Source: Prosthecobacter sp. (lineage in GTDB: Bacteria; Verrucomicrobiota; Verrucomicrobiia; Verrucomicrobiales; Verrucomicrobiaceae). Taken from it: a stretch of DNA of 14,435 nt. The stretch covers positions 1 through 14,435 of the forward strand of contig JAOZVT010000283.1 in NCBI GenBank assembly GCA_025869455.1. The letters run 5' to 3'. The stretch's first letter is position 1. Each line of letters begins with the position of its first letter. The notes beneath the pieces were generated by a model. It was not told the DNA's origin. It searched no databases and saw only the letters and a program-made list of their open reading frames with translations. Position numbers and translations under genes: made by a program. This document shows, piece after piece, positions 13,839 through 14,435 of the stretch.

Positions 13839-14435
13839 ATGTCCCTCGGCCAACTTCTCCTCACCGGCGTGCCCGGTCCTGAACTCGACTCTGAAACCGC
13901 TGCCCGCTTCAAAAAGCTCCAACCCGGTGGCTTCATTCTGTTTGGCCGCAACATCATCTCGCCCGAGCAAGTGCGAAAACTCATTGATGATCTGCGCGAC
14001 CTTTCGGACATCGAGCCTTTCATCACCATTGACCAAGAAGGTGGCCGCGTCTCCCGCCTCCGCCTCATCGGCCAGGAGCCGCCGAACGCGCAAGCTCTGC
14101 GTGATAAGGGCGATGTAAAGCTGATCAAGCAGCACGGGAAACTCACGGGGCAAATCCTACGTCTATTTGGGTTCAATCTCGATCTCTGCCCGGTGCTGGA
14201 CATCTCTTATGATGATACGGCGGACAATTCCCTGAAAGGCCGTTGCTGGGGTCGCGATCCCCAACAGGTCATCAATAACGCAGGTGTATTCAATCGTGCC
14301 ATGCGCGGTGAGGGCATCCTGAGCTGTGCGAAGCACTTCCCTGGCTATGGCCCTGCTGAATGCGATCCGCATGAGTTTCTGCCAGTCATTGGCAAAACCC
14401 ATGAACAAATGCTGGAGTCTGAGTTGCTGCCTTAT
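13839..14435 (+). CDS. nagZ: Beta-N-acetylhexosaminidase (GH3, NagZ-like), 3' end beyond the window
   Basis: The first 199 codons of a glycoside hydrolase family 3 enzyme; the frame is open to the window edge. There is no signal peptide, which fits the cytoplasmic NagZ role of removing N-acetylglucosamine from anhydro-muropeptides in peptidoglycan recycling. Motifs present are GGFILFGRN (30-38), FITIDQEGGRVSRL (61-74), NLDLCPVLDI (113-122), and KHFPGYG followed by DPH (165-178), where the His is the expected acid/base residue; the usual KHFPGHG carries Tyr here. The nucleophile Asp should lie beyond the window. The start MSLGQLLLTG is where the fold begins and gives 55 bp to the divergent membrane gene. 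Other GH3 enzymes look alike at this end, so the specific substrate is inferred. Confidence 0.87.
   Translation, partial: MSLGQLLLTGVPGPELDSETAARFKKLQPGGFILFGRNIISPEQVRKLIDDLRDLSDIEPFITIDQEGGRVSRLRLIGQEPPNAQALRDKGDVKLIKQHGKLTGQILRLFGFNLDLCPVLDISYDDTADNSLKGRCWGRDPQQVINNAGVFNRAMRGEGILSCAKHFPGYGPAECDPHEFLPVIGKTHEQMLESELLPY

Noticed and set aside
13784..14203. N-terminal extension of the small membrane protein, to 298 residues
   Set aside because: The extension is antisense to the NagZ-like coding region and is Arg/Ser/Pro-rich with no domain. The hydrophobic protein is complete from 13783 or 13741.

Overview
The window is a compact, roughly 50-55% GC bacterial chromosome segment that looks like Verrucomicrobiota (Prosthecobacter/Verrucomicrobium-like). 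That assignment is an inference. It rests on the mix of a GVTGRMG-type Gfo/Idh/MocA oxidoreductase, a putative-Ig secreted protein with a Gly/Pro/Ser-rich tail, a MoxR/bpX cassette typical of developmentally complex bacteria, and many starts without a clear Shine-Dalgarno. I saw no tRNA, rRNA, transposase or CRISPR array.

Region 1 (1-2665, minus strand) is a tightly packed operon, read right to left: a bpX4-like protein, a MoxR-type AAA+ ATPase, a bpX2-like protein, and the first 51 codons of a fourth gene that runs off the left edge. Spacings are 12 bp, a 4-bp ATGA overlap and 11 bp. This is the upstream part of a MoxR-vWA-beta-propeller 'ternary' system, a family predicted computationally to act in biological conflict. 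The vWA and propeller parts should lie beyond the left edge. It is the most interesting locus here.

Region 2 (2666-6118) holds an O-antigen ligase/polymerase-like membrane protein (+), a Gfo/Idh/MocA oxidoreductase (-) and a divergent GntR/FCD regulator (+). The oxidoreductase and regulator share a 107-bp gap in which a 22-bp imperfect palindrome sits inside the predicted oxidoreductase promoter, the expected layout of a local autoregulated pair.

Region 3 (6268-9431) is housekeeping: gltX (+), in a short form lacking the zinc-binding insertion, and lepA (-). They converge on a hairpin that probably serves as terminator for both.

Region 4 (9540-13293) has a large secreted putative-Ig protein (-) divergent from a Tm-1-like (UPF0261) ATP-binding protein (+). 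Just downstream are a 92-aa two-helix membrane protein and, overlapping its stop codon, a 53-aa ORF whose C-terminal half repeats the C-terminus of the Tm-1-like protein. This looks like the scar of a lost second copy or an old insertion.

Region 5 (13307-14435) has a small four-helix membrane protein (-) divergent from the first 199 codons of a NagZ-like GH3 beta-N-acetylhexosaminidase (+) that runs off the right edge.
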